Part shown: positions 52,954-63,551 of the stretch, piece by piece
Numbering within the stretch: position 1 is the first letter of the stretch
Layout of the letters: each line of letters starts with the position of its first letter
Assembly: GCA_009668015.1 (NCBI GenBank)
Contig: WJYB01000001.1
Coordinates: 62,001-126,000, forward strand
Length of the DNA stretch: 64,000 nt
DNA from: Enterobacteriaceae bacterium RIT714
GTDB lineage: Bacteria; Pseudomonadota; Gammaproteobacteria; Enterobacterales; Enterobacteriaceae
Direction: 5' to 3'
Program-made: the position numbers and the translations under genes
The notes under the pieces: generated by a model
Databases searched by the model: none
The model's input: only the letters and a program-made list of their open reading frames with translations
What the model was told of the DNA's origin: nothing

Positions 52954-53700
52954 GTGACCAAACTCAAACTTCTGGCATTGGGCGTACTTGTCGCCACGTC
53001 TGTTAGCACGGCACAGGCTGCCGACCAGTGGTCCGTTGGCGCGGGCGTCGGCGTGCTTAACAGCCCGTATAAACAGTATGACCGTGACGTCTATCCGGTT
53101 CCGGTTATCACCTATGAAGGGGATAATTTCTGGTTCCGCGGTCTGGGTGGCGGTTACTATCTGTGGAATGACGAGGCGGATAAACTCTCTGTCATGGCGT
53201 ATTACTCGCCGATGCACTTCAAACCAGGCGACAGCGACAGCCGCGCGCTGCGTCAACTCGACAAACGTAAAAGTACCCTGATGGCGGGTCTTTCCTACGT
53301 TCACAACACCCAGTATGGTTTCCTGCGCACTACGCTTGCCGGAGATACTCTCGATAACAGCAACGGCTTTATCTGGGATCTGGCCTGGCTTTATCGTTAT
53401 ACCAACGGTGGCCTGACGCTGACGCCGGGTATCGGGGTGGAGTACAGCAGTGAAAACTACAACGACTACTATTATGGCGTGTCCCATAAAGAGTCAAAGC
53501 GTAGCGGTCTGAACAGCTATGATGCTGATGACGACTGGAGCCCGTACCTGGAACTGACAGCAAGCTACAAGTTTGCCAGCGACTGGAACGTGTATGCCAC
53601 CACCCGCTACTCGCGCCTGAGCGATGAAGTGAAAGACAGTCCTATGGTCGATAAGTCCTGGGCCGGTCTCTTCTCCACAGGTGTAACGTACAGTTTCTGA
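52954..53700 (+). CDS. mipA: MipA, MltA-interacting outer-membrane scaffold protein
   Basis: Outer-membrane protein of the MipA/OmpV family that links MltA and PBP1B in E. coli. The GTG start gives the signal peptide MTKLKLLALGVLVATSVSTA ending QA|ADQ. The mature part is beta-rich with alternating aromatic residues and ends in FSTGVTYSF, the terminal-Phe barrel signature. 248 residues as in E. coli. A terminator follows at 53734. Confidence 0.96.
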   Translation: MTKLKLLALGVLVATSVSTAQAADQWSVGAGVGVLNSPYKQYDRDVYPVPVITYEGDNFWFRGLGGGYYLWNDEADKLSVMAYYSPMHFKPGDSDSRALRQLDKRKSTLMAGLSYVHNTQYGFLRTTLAGDTLDNSNGFIWDLAWLYRYTNGGLTLTPGIGVEYSSENYNDYYYGVSHKESKRSGLNSYDADDDWSPYLELTASYKFASDWNVYATTRYSRLSDEVKDSPMVDKSWAGLFSTGVTYSF

Positions 53701-53733
53701 TTGTGCACTTTCATAGTGCATTCTGTGCATCAC

Positions 53734-53758
53734 AACGGGGCGCTTGCGCCCCGTTTGC
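53734..53758 (+). terminator. Intrinsic terminator of mipA
   Basis: AACGGGGCGC and GCGCCCCGTT arms with a TT centre, followed by TGCTTT. Confidence 0.75.
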
Positions 53759-53790
53759 TTTAGTGTGGTGCGACTTAACAGGAGAGACGA

Positions 53791-54645
53791 ATGAGCGAAA
53801 AAACCGTAACCTTTGCTGAACATGTCACCGTGCCTGCGATTGGGCAGGGAACCTGGTACATGGGAGAAAACGCCGGTCAGCGGCAAACCGAAGTGGCTGC
53901 ACTGCGAGCGGGCATCGAACGTGGCCTTACGCTGATTGATACCGCTGAAATGTACGCGGAAGGCGGCGCAGAAGAGGTGGTTGGCGAAGCGATAAAAGGG
54001 CTGCGTGAAAAAGTTTTTCTGGTGTCCAAAGTCTATCCGTGGAATGCCGGTGGGGAAAAGGGTATTGCGGCCTGTGATGCCAGTCTGCGTCGCCTGGGAA
54101 CCGATCATATCGATCTTTACCTCTTGCACTGGCGTGGAAACATCCCTCTCGAAGAGACAGTCGCTCTGATGGAAAAGTTACAGCAGCAGGGCAAAATTGG
54201 TCGCTGGGGCGTCTCGAATCTGGATCATGAGGATATGCAGGCGTTATGGGGCGTCGATGGGGGTTCCGCCTGTGCCACCAATCAGGTGCTCTATCATCTG
54301 GCCTCACGCGGTATTGAATACGATCTGCTGCCGTGGTGTCAGAAACAACGGATCCCGGTTATGGCGTACTGTCCGCTGGCGCAGGCCGGACGGTTACGTT
54401 CTGGCTTGATGAATCACCCAGTAGTGAATGAGATTGCGCGTCAGCATCGTGCCAGCGCGGCGCAAATCCTGCTCGCGTGGGTGATAAGCCATCAGGGCGT
54501 CATCGCGATCCCGAAAGCGTCTTCAGTCGAACATGTAAAAGAAAATGCGGACGCACTGGAGATAACGCTGAGCGGCGAAGCCTTAGCCGCGCTGGATTCT
54601 GCTTTCCCGGCGCCGGGCGGTAAAACACGGCTGGATGTGGTGTAA
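53791..54645 (+). CDS. yeaE: YeaE, aldo-keto reductase (methylglyoxal reductase)
   Basis: NADPH-dependent aldo-keto reductase, 284 residues. The catalytic tetrad is visible: D and Y in LIDTAEMYAEG, K in LVSKVYPWN and H in LYLLHWRGN. The cofactor-binding end is GVIAIPKASSVEHVKENA. Matches E. coli YeaE, which reduces methylglyoxal. Convergent with yeaD. Confidence 0.96.
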   Translation: MSEKTVTFAEHVTVPAIGQGTWYMGENAGQRQTEVAALRAGIERGLTLIDTAEMYAEGGAEEVVGEAIKGLREKVFLVSKVYPWNAGGEKGIAACDASLRRLGTDHIDLYLLHWRGNIPLEETVALMEKLQQQGKIGRWGVSNLDHEDMQALWGVDGGSACATNQVLYHLASRGIEYDLLPWCQKQRIPVMAYCPLAQAGRLRSGLMNHPVVNEIARQHRASAAQILLAWVISHQGVIAIPKASSVEHVKENADALEITLSGEALAALDSAFPAPGGKTRLDVV

Positions 54646-54652
54646 GATTTTG

Positions 54653-54678
54653 CACCCTCTCCTGCGAAGGAGAGGGTG
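54653..54678. repeat. CCCTC/GAGGG hairpin between yeaE and yeaD
   Basis: CACCCTCTCCT and AGGAGAGGGTG, perfect 11-bp arms with a GCGA loop. It is positioned as a bidirectional terminator of convergent yeaE and yeaD and is one of the dispersed family. Confidence 0.75.
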
Positions 54679-54687
54679 GGGATGGCA

Positions 54688-55572
54688 TCAGCGTTTAACG
54701 ATCCTGATGGTTTGTCCCAGACGGGATGGCGTGTTCGCGGTCGTTTTCTGCGCAGCGGTCACGCAAGCGGTCTCGACGCAAACAAACGTCTTGTAGCCGT
54801 CATCCGGCACGTCCGCCATGCTCACGGAGAGCGCCGGACCCGGGTTCCAGCCCACCACGTTGCTGTGATGGTGATGGCCCACTTCTATGTCACGCTGAAG
54901 CGCTGCGTCGTGGATAACACTGCTGTTTTCCGGATTCAGATAAACGCGATCGGTACGATCCGGGAAGGTCTGCACGCCATCGCTCAGTTTGCCTTCTTTG
55001 GCGTTATCCACTTTGTCGATAAAGCGCTCACCCAGTCCACTGACGTTGACCTCGGCAATATCGCCAACGTTGAAATAGGTGTGGAGCGCGGAGTAGGTTT
55101 CGAACTCGCCGTGAGCTTCCAGCTCGATATCGCAGGTTTTACCCAGTGTAAAGTGGGCATACAGCGTGAAGTCGTGCGGCCAGAGCTGGCGGGTTTCATC
55201 ATTGCTTTGCAGCTCAAAAGTCAGTTTTACGCCGTTATCATCTTCCTGATGGGTTTTCAGCGTCCACTGTTGGTTACGGGCAAAGCCGTGGGCAGGCAAG
55301 CCCTGCTGCGCAGCCGGGCCAAACCACGGCCAGCAGATCGGAACACCACCACGAATCGCCGCACCTTTTTTGAATGATGTGGCGGCGCTCAGCCACAAAC
55401 CTTCCTCTTCGCCTTCTGGTTTCCAGGAGAGCAGGTGTGCGCCGTTGAGTGCAACCGAGGCTTTAACGCGCGGGTGATCGACAACAATAATGTCGGCTTC
55501 GTCAATCTGGCGGCGGGAGAGTACAGGGGTAAGTTGTTCGACTACCGGAAGTGCAAAAATTTTATCAATCAT
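54688..55572 (-). CDS. yeaD: YeaD, D-hexose-6-phosphate mutarotase
   Basis: Aldose-1-epimerase-like fold, 294 residues, as in E. coli YeaD. Conserved sugar-phosphate site residues are in SWKPEGEEEGLWLS, RGGVPICWPWFGP, HGFARNQQW with the catalytic His and HHHSNVVGWNPGPA. It interconverts alpha and beta glucose-6-phosphate. Its neighbour gapA is on the same strand upstream. Confidence 0.96.
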   Translation of the reverse strand: MIDKIFALPVVEQLTPVLSRRQIDEADIIVVDHPRVKASVALNGAHLLSWKPEGEEEGLWLSAATSFKKGAAIRGGVPICWPWFGPAAQQGLPAHGFARNQQWTLKTHQEDDNGVKLTFELQSNDETRQLWPHDFTLYAHFTLGKTCDIELEAHGEFETYSALHTYFNVGDIAEVNVSGLGERFIDKVDNAKEGKLSDGVQTFPDRTDRVYLNPENSSVIHDAALQRDIEVGHHHHSNVVGWNPGPALSVSMADVPDDGYKTFVCVETACVTAAQKTTANTPSRLGQTIRIVKR

Positions 55573-55611
55573 TACGCAATCCTTCGTGAGTAATACACTA
55601 AATCATGGAAG

Positions 55612-55718
55612 TTGCATCAAGGCGGCAAGCCTGAGGAGTGTCGGGGCATAGATAACTATGTGACCGAATTCCGATGGTGAAGCCAACGCAGAGGCAGCTT
55701 TCAGGATGATATGTATAT
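55612..55718. repeat. Possible degenerate dispersed enterobacterial intergenic repeat
   Basis: The segment AAGGCGGCAAG ... CCAACGCAGAGGCAGC, with an internal CATAG/CTATG arm pair, resembles a repeat of roughly 110 bases that I recall from intergenic regions of several enterobacteria. Only one copy is in this window, so the assignment is from memory. Confidence 0.3.
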
Positions 55719-55745
55719 AAAAAAGGCGACCGAGGTCGCCTTTTT
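55719..55745. terminator. Intrinsic terminator of gapA
   Basis: GGCGACC and GGTCGCC arms with A-run on one side and T-run on the other, 21 bases after the gapA stop. Confidence 0.9.
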
Positions 55746-55766
55746 AGATCAGTGTCTCATCTCAAC

Positions 55767-56774
<1,008 letters not shown>

Positions 56775-56968
56775 CTATTTGTTAGTGAATAAAAGGTTGC
56801 CTGTAAAATTACAAAAACCTTACGCAGCGTCAAGCGGAATCGTGTCAATCATTGCGACAAATCAATCCTGCGCATAACCTTTGTGCGACTGACCGCCTCA
56901 CTTTCCCTTTGAGCTAGCAACCACATGGGGGCTGCGCCCGGAATTTTAAAGGGCCAACAGGATAAAAA

Positions 56969-56984
56969 TGTGAACAAGATCACA
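56969..56984. promoter_or_regulatory. Strong CRP site between gapA and msrB
   Basis: TGTGA-ACAAGA-TCACA with AAA/ATT flanks fits the CRP consensus almost perfectly. It is 207 bases upstream of gapA and about 120 upstream of msrB, so either promoter could be the target. Confidence 0.75.
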
Positions 56985-57102
56985 ATTGCCCGTCTGCTAT
57001 ACCGCAACGCATAAGTTTAGAACAAAAGTTCACACTTCAGTGTTAATGTTTTGTTAGAATTCGCGGATAAAGGTGTCTGTTTATACAGCGAGATGTGAGC
57101 AT

Positions 57103-57516
57103 ATGTCGAATCAACGTAATCCTGACGAACTGAAAAAAAATCTGACAGAAATGCAGTTCTATGTGACGCAGAACCACGGCACAGAGCCCCCATTTACCGG
57201 GCGTTTGCTGCACAATAAGCGTGAGGGTGTTTACCACTGCCTGGTCTGCGACGCCCCTCTGTTTAATTCGCAAACAAAATACGATTCCGGCTGCGGCTGG
57301 CCGAGCTTCTATGAGCCGGTGAGCGATGACGCAATACGTTACCTGCAGGACTCCACGCACGGTATGCAGCGTACCGAAATTCGTTGCGGTAACTGCGATG
57401 CCCACCTTGGTCACGTCTTCCCGGATGGCCCTCAGCCAACGGGCGAGCGTTTCTGCGTCAATTCCGCCTCAATGAGCTTCTCAGATGATGAAAACGGCGA
57501 GCAGACGAAAGGTTGA
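57103..57516 (+). CDS. msrB: MsrB, methionine-R-sulfoxide reductase
   Basis: Repairs oxidised methionine (R form). The zinc site is C46, C49, C95 and C98; the catalytic C118 is in [23 protein letters not shown] is the family signature. The start is ATG 57103 ([13 protein letters not shown]), giving 137 residues as in E. coli. Confidence 0.97.
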   Translation: MSNQRNPDELKKNLTEMQFYVTQNHGTEPPFTGRLLHNKREGVYHCLVCDAPLFNSQTKYDSGCGWPSFYEPVSDDAIRYLQDSTHGMQRTEIRCGNCDAHLGHVFPDGPQPTGERFCVNSASMSFSDDENGEQTKG

Positions 57517-57557
57517 AGAACCGATTCAGCAAATTATTCCTTCAGAGCGGGTTTTCC

Positions 57558-57836
57558 ATGAATATTGATGACATGATTAACGGGATGACGCCGGAAGTGT
57601 ATCAGCGTCTGGTCACGGCAGTGGAGCTGGGTAAATGGCCTGATGGGGTGGCGCTGACCGCCGAGCAAAAAGAGAACAGTCTGCAGCTGGTCATGCTCTG
57701 GCAGGCGCGTAACAACACCGACGCGCAGCACATGACTATCGACACGAAAGGGCAGATGGTGATGAAAAGTAAGCGAGAACTGAAGGAAGATTTTGGTATT
57801 ACGCCCAAACCGATTGCGACGCTGAAGATGCAGTAA
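57558..57836 (+). CDS. yeaC: YeaC, DUF1315 protein
   Basis: A small helical protein, 92 residues, starting MNIDDMINGMTPEVYQRLVT. Matches E. coli YeaC (VELGKWPDGVALT; KSKRELKEDFGI). The ATG 57558 is preferred over an in-frame TTG that overlaps the msrB stop. Function unknown; probably cotranscribed with msrB. Confidence 0.92.
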   Translation: MNIDDMINGMTPEVYQRLVTAVELGKWPDGVALTAEQKENSLQLVMLWQARNNTDAQHMTIDTKGQMVMKSKRELKEDFGITPKPIATLKMQ

Positions 57837-57842
57837 CGCCAG

Positions 57843-57869
57843 GCCGGGCAGGCGCTATCGCCGCCCGGC
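57843..57869. repeat. REP-like palindrome after yeaC
   Basis: GCCGGGC ... GCCCGGC, 27 bases, the second of three similar elements in the window. A further loose CCCTCT/AGAGGG pair follows at 57905-57924. Confidence 0.65.
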
Positions 57870-57936
57870 GGAAACGCCAGAGCGGCCTGAACTTCTCCGT
57901 CGAACCCTCTCCCCGTTGAAGAGGGCGCAAATACCG

Positions 57937-57961
57937 AAACGGCAACCCGACGTTGCCGTTT
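57937..57961. terminator. Terminator between yeaC and the chitinase gene
   Basis: AAACGGCAAC and GTTGCCGTTT, 10-bp arms, 5-base loop, between convergent genes. Confidence 0.7.
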
Positions 57962-57966
57962 TGCGT

Positions 57967-59223
57967 TTACCTTTGTTTAATGCCCAGAGATGTCGCTAAC
58001 TGCTTCGCCAGCTGGTTCTGGTCGTCCGCGCCATACTCCCAGAACATTGCACCGCCCAGACCTTTCTCTTTGATGTACTGCGCTTTCAGGTCAACGGAAC
58101 GCGGGTTTTCATACGACAGAGCAAACAACTCTTTTCCCTGCGCCGAGGTTATCGACAGCCACGGCACCTTCGCCTGATCGTCCCAGTGCTCAGTAAAACG
58201 TTTCTGCGGATCGTTAATCAGCTTGCTGACAATATCGTTGTACTTCACGTAGGTGTCTTTAGTGAGATCATAGCCCAGCGCCTTGAACATCCCGATCTCC
58301 TGCGCGCCAAAGTACGGCTGCGTCACCGGATTTTTTTCGGCGTCCGCTTTTGTCCAGTCGATGCCTGGCTCAACGCTTCGTTTCGGCACCCGGCCATAAA
58401 AACCGATCCCCAGATTCATCTGCTCGGGTTTTAATCCCGCGGCAAGATAGTTATTAACCACAAAATCAGCGCTGTATTTATCGGCTGCCGCCACCGTCGG
58501 CCATTGCGTTGAGTCATACAGATTCGAGTTAAAATACTGCGTGCCATAGGCCATATCGTAAGTCATCAGATTGATGTAGTTCAGATACGGCGCGATGGCT
58601 TTCACGTCCACCCAGCTTTTCGGACTTTCCGCATTCGCGCCCAGGGCAACGGTCACTAATTTCTCTTTTGGTAACGCTTCACGGATCTCTTTCAGCAGGG
58701 CGGTGAAATTATCTTTATCGGCCGGCTGTTTATCGACCAGCCCCCATGCGCCGTTTACCGGATATTCCCAGTCGAGATCAATGCCATCCAGACCATAAGT
58801 TTTGACGATCTCTTGCACAGAGCGGATAAACACGGCGCGGCTCTCTTTATTATCCGCAGCACCGGAAAATCCTCTGGCTCCCCAGCCCCCGACGGAAAGC
58901 AGGACTTTCAGATGCGGGTTCTGCTTACGCAGCTCAGGTATTTTGCGCAGATCGGCGATCACTTTTGGTGACAGCCAGATTTGATGTAATTTGCTGGCGT
59001 CCTTCAGCGCAGCGTTGGTTTCCCCCGCCTCGTTGTTATAGATAAGACCAAATGAGTAATTGAGGTGGGTAATCTGACGAACGTCCAGTTTGTCGATATC
59101 GCCACCGGGGCCGGCAGTGACGTCACCGCCGCCATTGAAATAACCCACGGACATCATGTCAGCGGCAAAAATATACGGCGCGCAGAGCAGGGGTAAGGCT
59201 GCCAGAACAGGCAATAGTTTCAT
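57967..59223 (-). CDS. Secreted GH18 chitinase
   Basis: A 418-residue exported glycoside hydrolase family 18 enzyme. The signal peptide MKLLPVLAALPLLCAPYIFA is cleaved near FAA. The substrate-binding strand is LSVGGWGARGFSGAA. The catalytic motif DGIDLDWEYP (146-155) has all acidic residues and E153 as proton donor. There is no separate chitin-binding domain. The ATG follows AGAGGATCCGTT. It is flanked by REP-like elements and inserted between yeaC and pncA, where K-12 has no chitinase; it probably serves chitin or chito-oligosaccharide use outside the host. Confidence 0.94.
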   Translation of the reverse strand: MKLLPVLAALPLLCAPYIFAADMMSVGYFNGGGDVTAGPGGDIDKLDVRQITHLNYSFGLIYNNEAGETNAALKDASKLHQIWLSPKVIADLRKIPELRKQNPHLKVLLSVGGWGARGFSGAADNKESRAVFIRSVQEIVKTYGLDGIDLDWEYPVNGAWGLVDKQPADKDNFTALLKEIREALPKEKLVTVALGANAESPKSWVDVKAIAPYLNYINLMTYDMAYGTQYFNSNLYDSTQWPTVAAADKYSADFVVNNYLAAGLKPEQMNLGIGFYGRVPKRSVEPGIDWTKADAEKNPVTQPYFGAQEIGMFKALGYDLTKDTYVKYNDIVSKLINDPQKRFTEHWDDQAKVPWLSITSAQGKELFALSYENPRSVDLKAQYIKEKGLGGAMFWEYGADDQNQLAKQLATSLGIKQR

Positions 59224-59351
59224 AACGGATCCTCTTTGACTCAAAAAAGTACGTCGCACCAGGGGTGTGACAAAAAACAGCCAAATGAGAATAGCAGTGC
59301 CGCTTCGTTGGTGTTGCGAGGGAGTTCACTTTATGTGAAAACGGGGGAATT

Positions 59352-59379
59352 GCCGGGTAGCGTTGTGGCTTTACCCGGC
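59352..59379. repeat. REP-like palindrome between the chitinase and yajD-like genes
   Basis: GCCGGGTA ... TACCCGGC, 8-bp arms, 28 bases in total. Confidence 0.65.
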
Positions 59380-59392
59380 CAACAGTCTGAGG

Positions 59393-59737
59393 TTACTTTT
59401 TATTAATCATTGATTTGAGATTCGCAAACGGATTGTAGGTCGCTTCCCCGACGCTCTTCTGCGCATCTTCTCCAGCGACTACCGTCGAGCCATACTGGTC
59501 GGCTTCGGTGTATTTGGAGTGCTCATGATCGTGGCAGAACAGGCACAACATCTCCCAGTTACTGCCATCTTCCGGGTTATTCGAATGATCGTGGTCAATG
59601 TGATGCACGGTCAACTCGCGAAGATTGGAATAGACAAACTCGCGACTACAACGTCCGCACACCCAGGGAAAAAGTTTAAGCGCCTTTTCCCGGTAACCGA
59701 CCTCAAGCCGCGCGTAATTTTTGGGGATAAAAGCCAT
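59393..59737 (-). CDS. yajD: YajD-like HNH endonuclease family protein
   Basis: A 114-residue protein almost co-linear with E. coli YajD. The HNH core reads CGRCSREF, LTVHHIDHDHSNNPEDGSNW and LCLFCHDHEHSKY, with two CxxC zinc pairs and the HH catalytic strand. In K-12, yajD lies far away, near secF-tsx, so this is either a relocated ortholog or a paralog. The ATG follows AAGAGGCGTAAATCTG. Biological role unknown. Confidence 0.9.
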   Translation of the reverse strand: MAFIPKNYARLEVGYREKALKLFPWVCGRCSREFVYSNLRELTVHHIDHDHSNNPEDGSNWEMLCLFCHDHEHSKYTEADQYGSTVVAGEDAQKSVGEATYNPFANLKSMINKK

Positions 59738-59760
59738 CAGATTTACGCCTCTTGCATAAG

Positions 59761-59791
59761 AAAACCAGCGATATCAGCCTCTGATATCGCT
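59761..59791 (-). terminator. Terminator of ansA-pncA
   Basis: CAGCGATATCAG and CTGATATCGCTG, perfect 12-bp arms, 3-base centre, then TTTTC on the reverse strand; 10 bases after the pncA stop. Confidence 0.85.
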
Positions 59792-59801
59792 GAATGAATA
59801 T

Positions 59802-60443
59802 TCACGCCTGCGTCTCTTCCCAGTCTGCCAGCGTATACAGTGTCGCACCGGCGGTGGACATCTCCATAAAGGCCAGCGCGCTGTCCTGGGGCGTAATATT
59901 AACACCCCGACAGCCGTCAGTGATCACGCTAACGCGATAGCCCAGTTTCAGGGCATCGAGAACGGTGTACTTCACGCAATAATCGGTAGCCAGTCCCATC
60001 ACGATCAGTTCGCTGATTTCGTGATGGCGGAGCCACGCGTCCAGGGCGGTTTTCTGACGATGACCGTTATCGAAAAAGGCGCTGTAGCTGTCGATACGCG
60101 GGTTTTCCCCTTTATGGAACACCGCATCGATCGCTTTTTGATTCAGAAGCGGATGCAACTCTGCGCCTTCGCTTTGCTGAATACAGTGATCGGGCCAAAA
60201 GGTTTGCGTCAGGCCGTCGAGTTCACCCTGCGTGAAGGGTTCCACCTGATGCTGGCTGGCAAAACTGCCGTGATTCGCCGGGTGCCAGTCCTGGCTTGCA
60301 ACAACGGCTTCACCGCGGGTTTTACACCACGCAATAAGCGTATTGGCCGTATCAACGGTGGCATCGCCACCGGCAACAGCCAGCGCACCGCCCGCGCAAA
60401 AATCATTTTGCAGATCGACCAGTAGCAGGGCTCGTTGTGTCAT
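59802..60443 (-). CDS. pncA: PncA, nicotinamidase
   Basis: Converts nicotinamide to nicotinic acid for NAD salvage. The catalytic triad is D10 (LLLVDLQNDF), K111 and C156 in ATDYCVKYT; metal ligands are in DWHPANHGSFASQH. 213 residues. It starts 10 bases after ansA, so the two form an operon as in E. coli. Confidence 0.98.
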   Translation of the reverse strand: MTQRALLLVDLQNDFCAGGALAVAGGDATVDTANTLIAWCKTRGEAVVASQDWHPANHGSFASQHQVEPFTQGELDGLTQTFWPDHCIQQSEGAELHPLLNQKAIDAVFHKGENPRIDSYSAFFDNGHRQKTALDAWLRHHEISELIVMGLATDYCVKYTVLDALKLGYRVSVITDGCRGVNITPQDSALAFMEMSTAGATLYTLADWEETQA

Positions 60444-60453
60444 ATCACACTCC

Positions 60454-61470
60454 TTATTCGTCTGGCGTCAGCTCGCCGCGCAGGTTTTGCATCATCGCAT
60501 TGCGAATAGACTGCACGTCGAGATCCTGGCTCAGTAAGTAATGAAGTTTAGTCAGGGTGGCTTCCACCGTCATATCAAAACCGCTGATCACACCCGCATG
60601 CGCCAGCGCGTTGCCGGTGGCGTAACCGCCCATGTTCACTTTCCCGGACATGCACTGGGTCAGGTTTATCACCACAATGCCGCGCGCGCTGGCTTCCTGA
60701 AGCTCTTTTAAGAACTCGCCGTTTTGCGGCGCATTGCCCACGCCATAAGAGCGCAGGATCAGCGCTTTGACCGGCTGGCGCAGGAAATTACGCACCACAT
60801 CGGCGGAAATGCCTGGATAAATTGTCACCACGCCAATCGGCTGCGGGGTGATCGGGTGAACAATCAACTCGCCAGACGTATGCGGCGCAGGCGGCGTTCC
60901 CAGGCGGCGAATATGAATACCTGCCTCCAGCAGCGGCTGCAGATTGGGCGAGGCAAAAGCATCAAAGCCGTCGGCGTGCGCTTTGGTGGTGCGATTACCG
61001 CGATAAAGTCGATTATTGAAGAATAGCGACACTTCGTTGATCGGGTAATTGGCCGCCACATACAGCGAATTCAGCAGATTGATCTGCCCGTCGGAGCGCA
61101 GTTCCGCCAGCGGGATCTGCGACCCGGTCACGATCACCGGCTTGCCGAGGTTCTCCAGCATGAAGGAGAGCGCAGAGGCGGTAAACGCCATGGTATCGGT
61201 GCCGTGGAGGATCACAAAACCATCGTACTCATCGTAATGGGCTTTGATATCGTCGGCGATATGCTGCCAGTCTTCTGGCGTCATATCCGATGAGTCCATC
61301 AGCGGGTCATATTCGTGGATAGTGAAGTCGGGCATCTCCTGGCGATGAAACTCAGGCATCAGCGCGAGCTGACGCTGCAGATGACCAGACACCGGGATAT
61401 AGCCATTTTCAGAGCGCTGCATACCGATAGTCCCGCCGGTATACGCCACATAAATCGATTTCTTCTGCAT
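60454..61470 (-). CDS. ansA: AnsA, cytoplasmic L-asparaginase I
   Basis: Hydrolyses asparagine to aspartate and ammonia. Catalytic T14 is in YTGGTIGM, and the second catalytic stretch is VILHGTDTMAFTASAL. No signal peptide, unlike asparaginase II. 338 residues as in E. coli. Confidence 0.98.
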   Translation of the reverse strand: MQKKSIYVAYTGGTIGMQRSENGYIPVSGHLQRQLALMPEFHRQEMPDFTIHEYDPLMDSSDMTPEDWQHIADDIKAHYDEYDGFVILHGTDTMAFTASALSFMLENLGKPVIVTGSQIPLAELRSDGQINLLNSLYVAANYPINEVSLFFNNRLYRGNRTTKAHADGFDAFASPNLQPLLEAGIHIRRLGTPPAPHTSGELIVHPITPQPIGVVTIYPGISADVVRNFLRQPVKALILRSYGVGNAPQNGEFLKELQEASARGIVVINLTQCMSGKVNMGGYATGNALAHAGVISGFDMTVEATLTKLHYLLSQDLDVQSIRNAMMQNLRGELTPDE

Positions 61471-61491
61471 GATGATCTGTTCTTGTGCTTC

Positions 61492-61524
61492 AAAGAAAAA
61501 TCCCCTCTTCGCGGGAAGAGGGGA
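61492..61524 (-). terminator. Terminator of sppA
   Basis: TCCCCTCTTC and GAAGAGGGGA (10-bp arms, 4-base loop) followed on the reverse strand by TTTTTCTTTG; 6 bases after the sppA stop. It shows the same CCCTC/GAGGG composition as the dispersed hairpins. Confidence 0.88.
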
Positions 61525-61530
61525 CAGTTT

Positions 61531-63384
61531 TTAGCGTACGGAGCCGCAGGTGAGGCAGAACGCGTAACGGTTTTGCGGATCGTTAAAGGCGGCGAGCTTA
61601 TCGCTTTCCGCTTTCACCACGCTGGCAGCGGAGGCCACTGGCGCAGGCAGCCAGGCCTGAATGGCGGCTGGCAGCATGGCGCGTACCGAACCCGACATGC
61701 TGTCCATGACCATATCAATGAACGTCGGTTCATCCTGGTAATATTCGACATGCCACTGCTTCAGTTTTGCCAGTTCAGCCGCTTTTGCCACCGCGTCATC
61801 GAAATCACCCAGGCTATCGACCAGACCGTTGTTTTTCGCATCCTGGCCAGTCCAGACGTGGCCCTGTGCAATTTTATCAACCTGCTCAGGCGTGGATTTA
61901 CGTGATTCAGCGACCAGCGTAATAAAGCGCTTATAACCGTTCTCAATGCTCAACTGCATCATCTGAGAGACTTCCGGCGGCAGCGATTTAGTGACCGCCA
62001 CATCCGCCAGCGGCGAGGTGGCCACGCCATCGGTATGAACACCCAGATAATCCAGGCTGTTTTCTACCGTGTTAATCACCCCGAAGATGCCGATTGAGCC
62101 GGTCAGCGTGCTCGGGTTGGCGACGATGTAGTTGGCTGGCGTCGAGATCCAGTAGCCACCGGATGCCGCCATTCCGCCCATCGACACCACCACCGGTTTG
62201 CCAGCGGCGCGCGCTGCAGCCAGTTCCGCGCGGATCACTTCAGAAGCGCTGACGCTGCCGCCCGGGCTGTTAACCCGCAGAACGATGGCTTTCACTTTCG
62301 GATCCAGACGCGCATCGCGGATCTGCGACGCCGTGGTATCGCCACCCACATTGCCCGGTGTTTCTTCACCGTCCATGATCGCCCCATTGGCGAAGACTAC
62401 GGCCACGCTGTCACCCGTTTCGCTTGGTTTCTTCGGCGTGTAATCGTAAAGACTGATCGCGCTGTAATTCTTGTCTTCTTTGCTCCAGCCAAACTGTTTG
62501 GTCAGCGCTTTTTCGATATCCGCGCTGGTACCCAGCGTATCGACGAGTTTGTTATCGAGCGCATATTTCGCCGTGTCGCCACCCCGTTTTTGCAGCTCGT
62601 CAAGCATCGCCTGCGCGCCAGGGAAAACCTGATCCGCGGTGATCTGACGGTTAGCGGCAACCGTACCCAGATAGTTTTGCCACAGTTCGCCAATCCAGCG
62701 GCTGTCTGCCTCACGGGCAGCAGGCGACATATCATCGCGAATAAACGGCTCAACGGCCGATTTATAAGTACCAACACGGAAGACGTGGGTCGTGACTTTC
62801 AGCTTATCCAGCAGCGATTTGTAGTACAGGCCGTTGGTAGCAAAGCCGTGCAGATCGACCGTTCCCTGCGGGGAGAGCCAAATCTTATTGGCAAAGCTGG
62901 CCAGGTAATACTGACCCTGGGTATAGCTATCGCCAACGGCAATAACCGGTTTACCGCTGTCACGGAATTCGCGCAGCGCTTTGCCGATATACTGCATAGA
63001 CGGCTGATCGCCACCGGCAAAGTTCTTCAGATCGAGAACAATCCCGGTAATGTTGCGATCCTCTTTCGCCTGGCGAATCGCTTCGACGATATCAAACAGC
63101 GAGTTTTCCTGCATGCGATCGGAGGTGGAGCCCAGCAGCTGGCGGCCAATCACCCCCAGCCGATTGCTGGTGGAAGGTTTATCGACAATCACGCCGGTGA
63201 TATCCAGCAGCAGCGCCCCGCGCTCGCTATGCTGGGTCTGACTGGTGCTGATGTGCATCCAGATGCCCACGCAAACCAGCAGCAGGAAGATGAAAAACAG
63301 ATTCATCACCAGTTCGCGGACGAAATTGAGTAAGCGCCACGTCCATTTAAAGAAACCGGCAAAAATTCGCCAAAGGGTTCGCAT
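61531..63384 (-). CDS. sppA: SppA, signal peptide peptidase (protease IV)
   Basis: Inner-membrane serine protease that degrades cleaved signal peptides. One N-terminal transmembrane anchor (about 25-46, [21 protein letters not shown]). The Lys/Ser dyad is K in [12 protein letters not shown] and S in [12 protein letters not shown]; the two halves are duplicated folds. The start is ATG 63384 ([14 protein letters not shown]), 617 residues against 618 in E. coli. Divergent from ydjA. Confidence 0.98.
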   Translation of the reverse strand: MRTLWRIFAGFFKWTWRLLNFVRELVMNLFFIFLLLVCVGIWMHISTSQTQHSERGALLLDITGVIVDKPSTSNRLGVIGRQLLGSTSDRMQENSLFDIVEAIRQAKEDRNITGIVLDLKNFAGGDQPSMQYIGKALREFRDSGKPVIAVGDSYTQGQYYLASFANKIWLSPQGTVDLHGFATNGLYYKSLLDKLKVTTHVFRVGTYKSAVEPFIRDDMSPAAREADSRWIGELWQNYLGTVAANRQITADQVFPGAQAMLDELQKRGGDTAKYALDNKLVDTLGTSADIEKALTKQFGWSKEDKNYSAISLYDYTPKKPSETGDSVAVVFANGAIMDGEETPGNVGGDTTASQIRDARLDPKVKAIVLRVNSPGGSVSASEVIRAELAAARAAGKPVVVSMGGMAASGGYWISTPANYIVANPSTLTGSIGIFGVINTVENSLDYLGVHTDGVATSPLADVAVTKSLPPEVSQMMQLSIENGYKRFITLVAESRKSTPEQVDKIAQGHVWTGQDAKNNGLVDSLGDFDDAVAKAAELAKLKQWHVEYYQDEPTFIDMVMDSMSGSVRAMLPAAIQAWLPAPVASAASVVKAESDKLAAFNDPQNRYAFCLTCGSVR

Positions 63385-63551
63385 GTGTTCTCCCAAACCA
63401 GATAAGTACTGTTCCGTCGCGACGTGACGGCAATGTGGGGGTTATCGTAATGACCCAACCGCCTCTTGTCAGCAGGAATCGCCCACTGCGCTGTAACAAA
63501 ATCTGCTCCCGTGTTAATTTTGTGAGCAAATTTGAAGACAGGAGTTAATCA

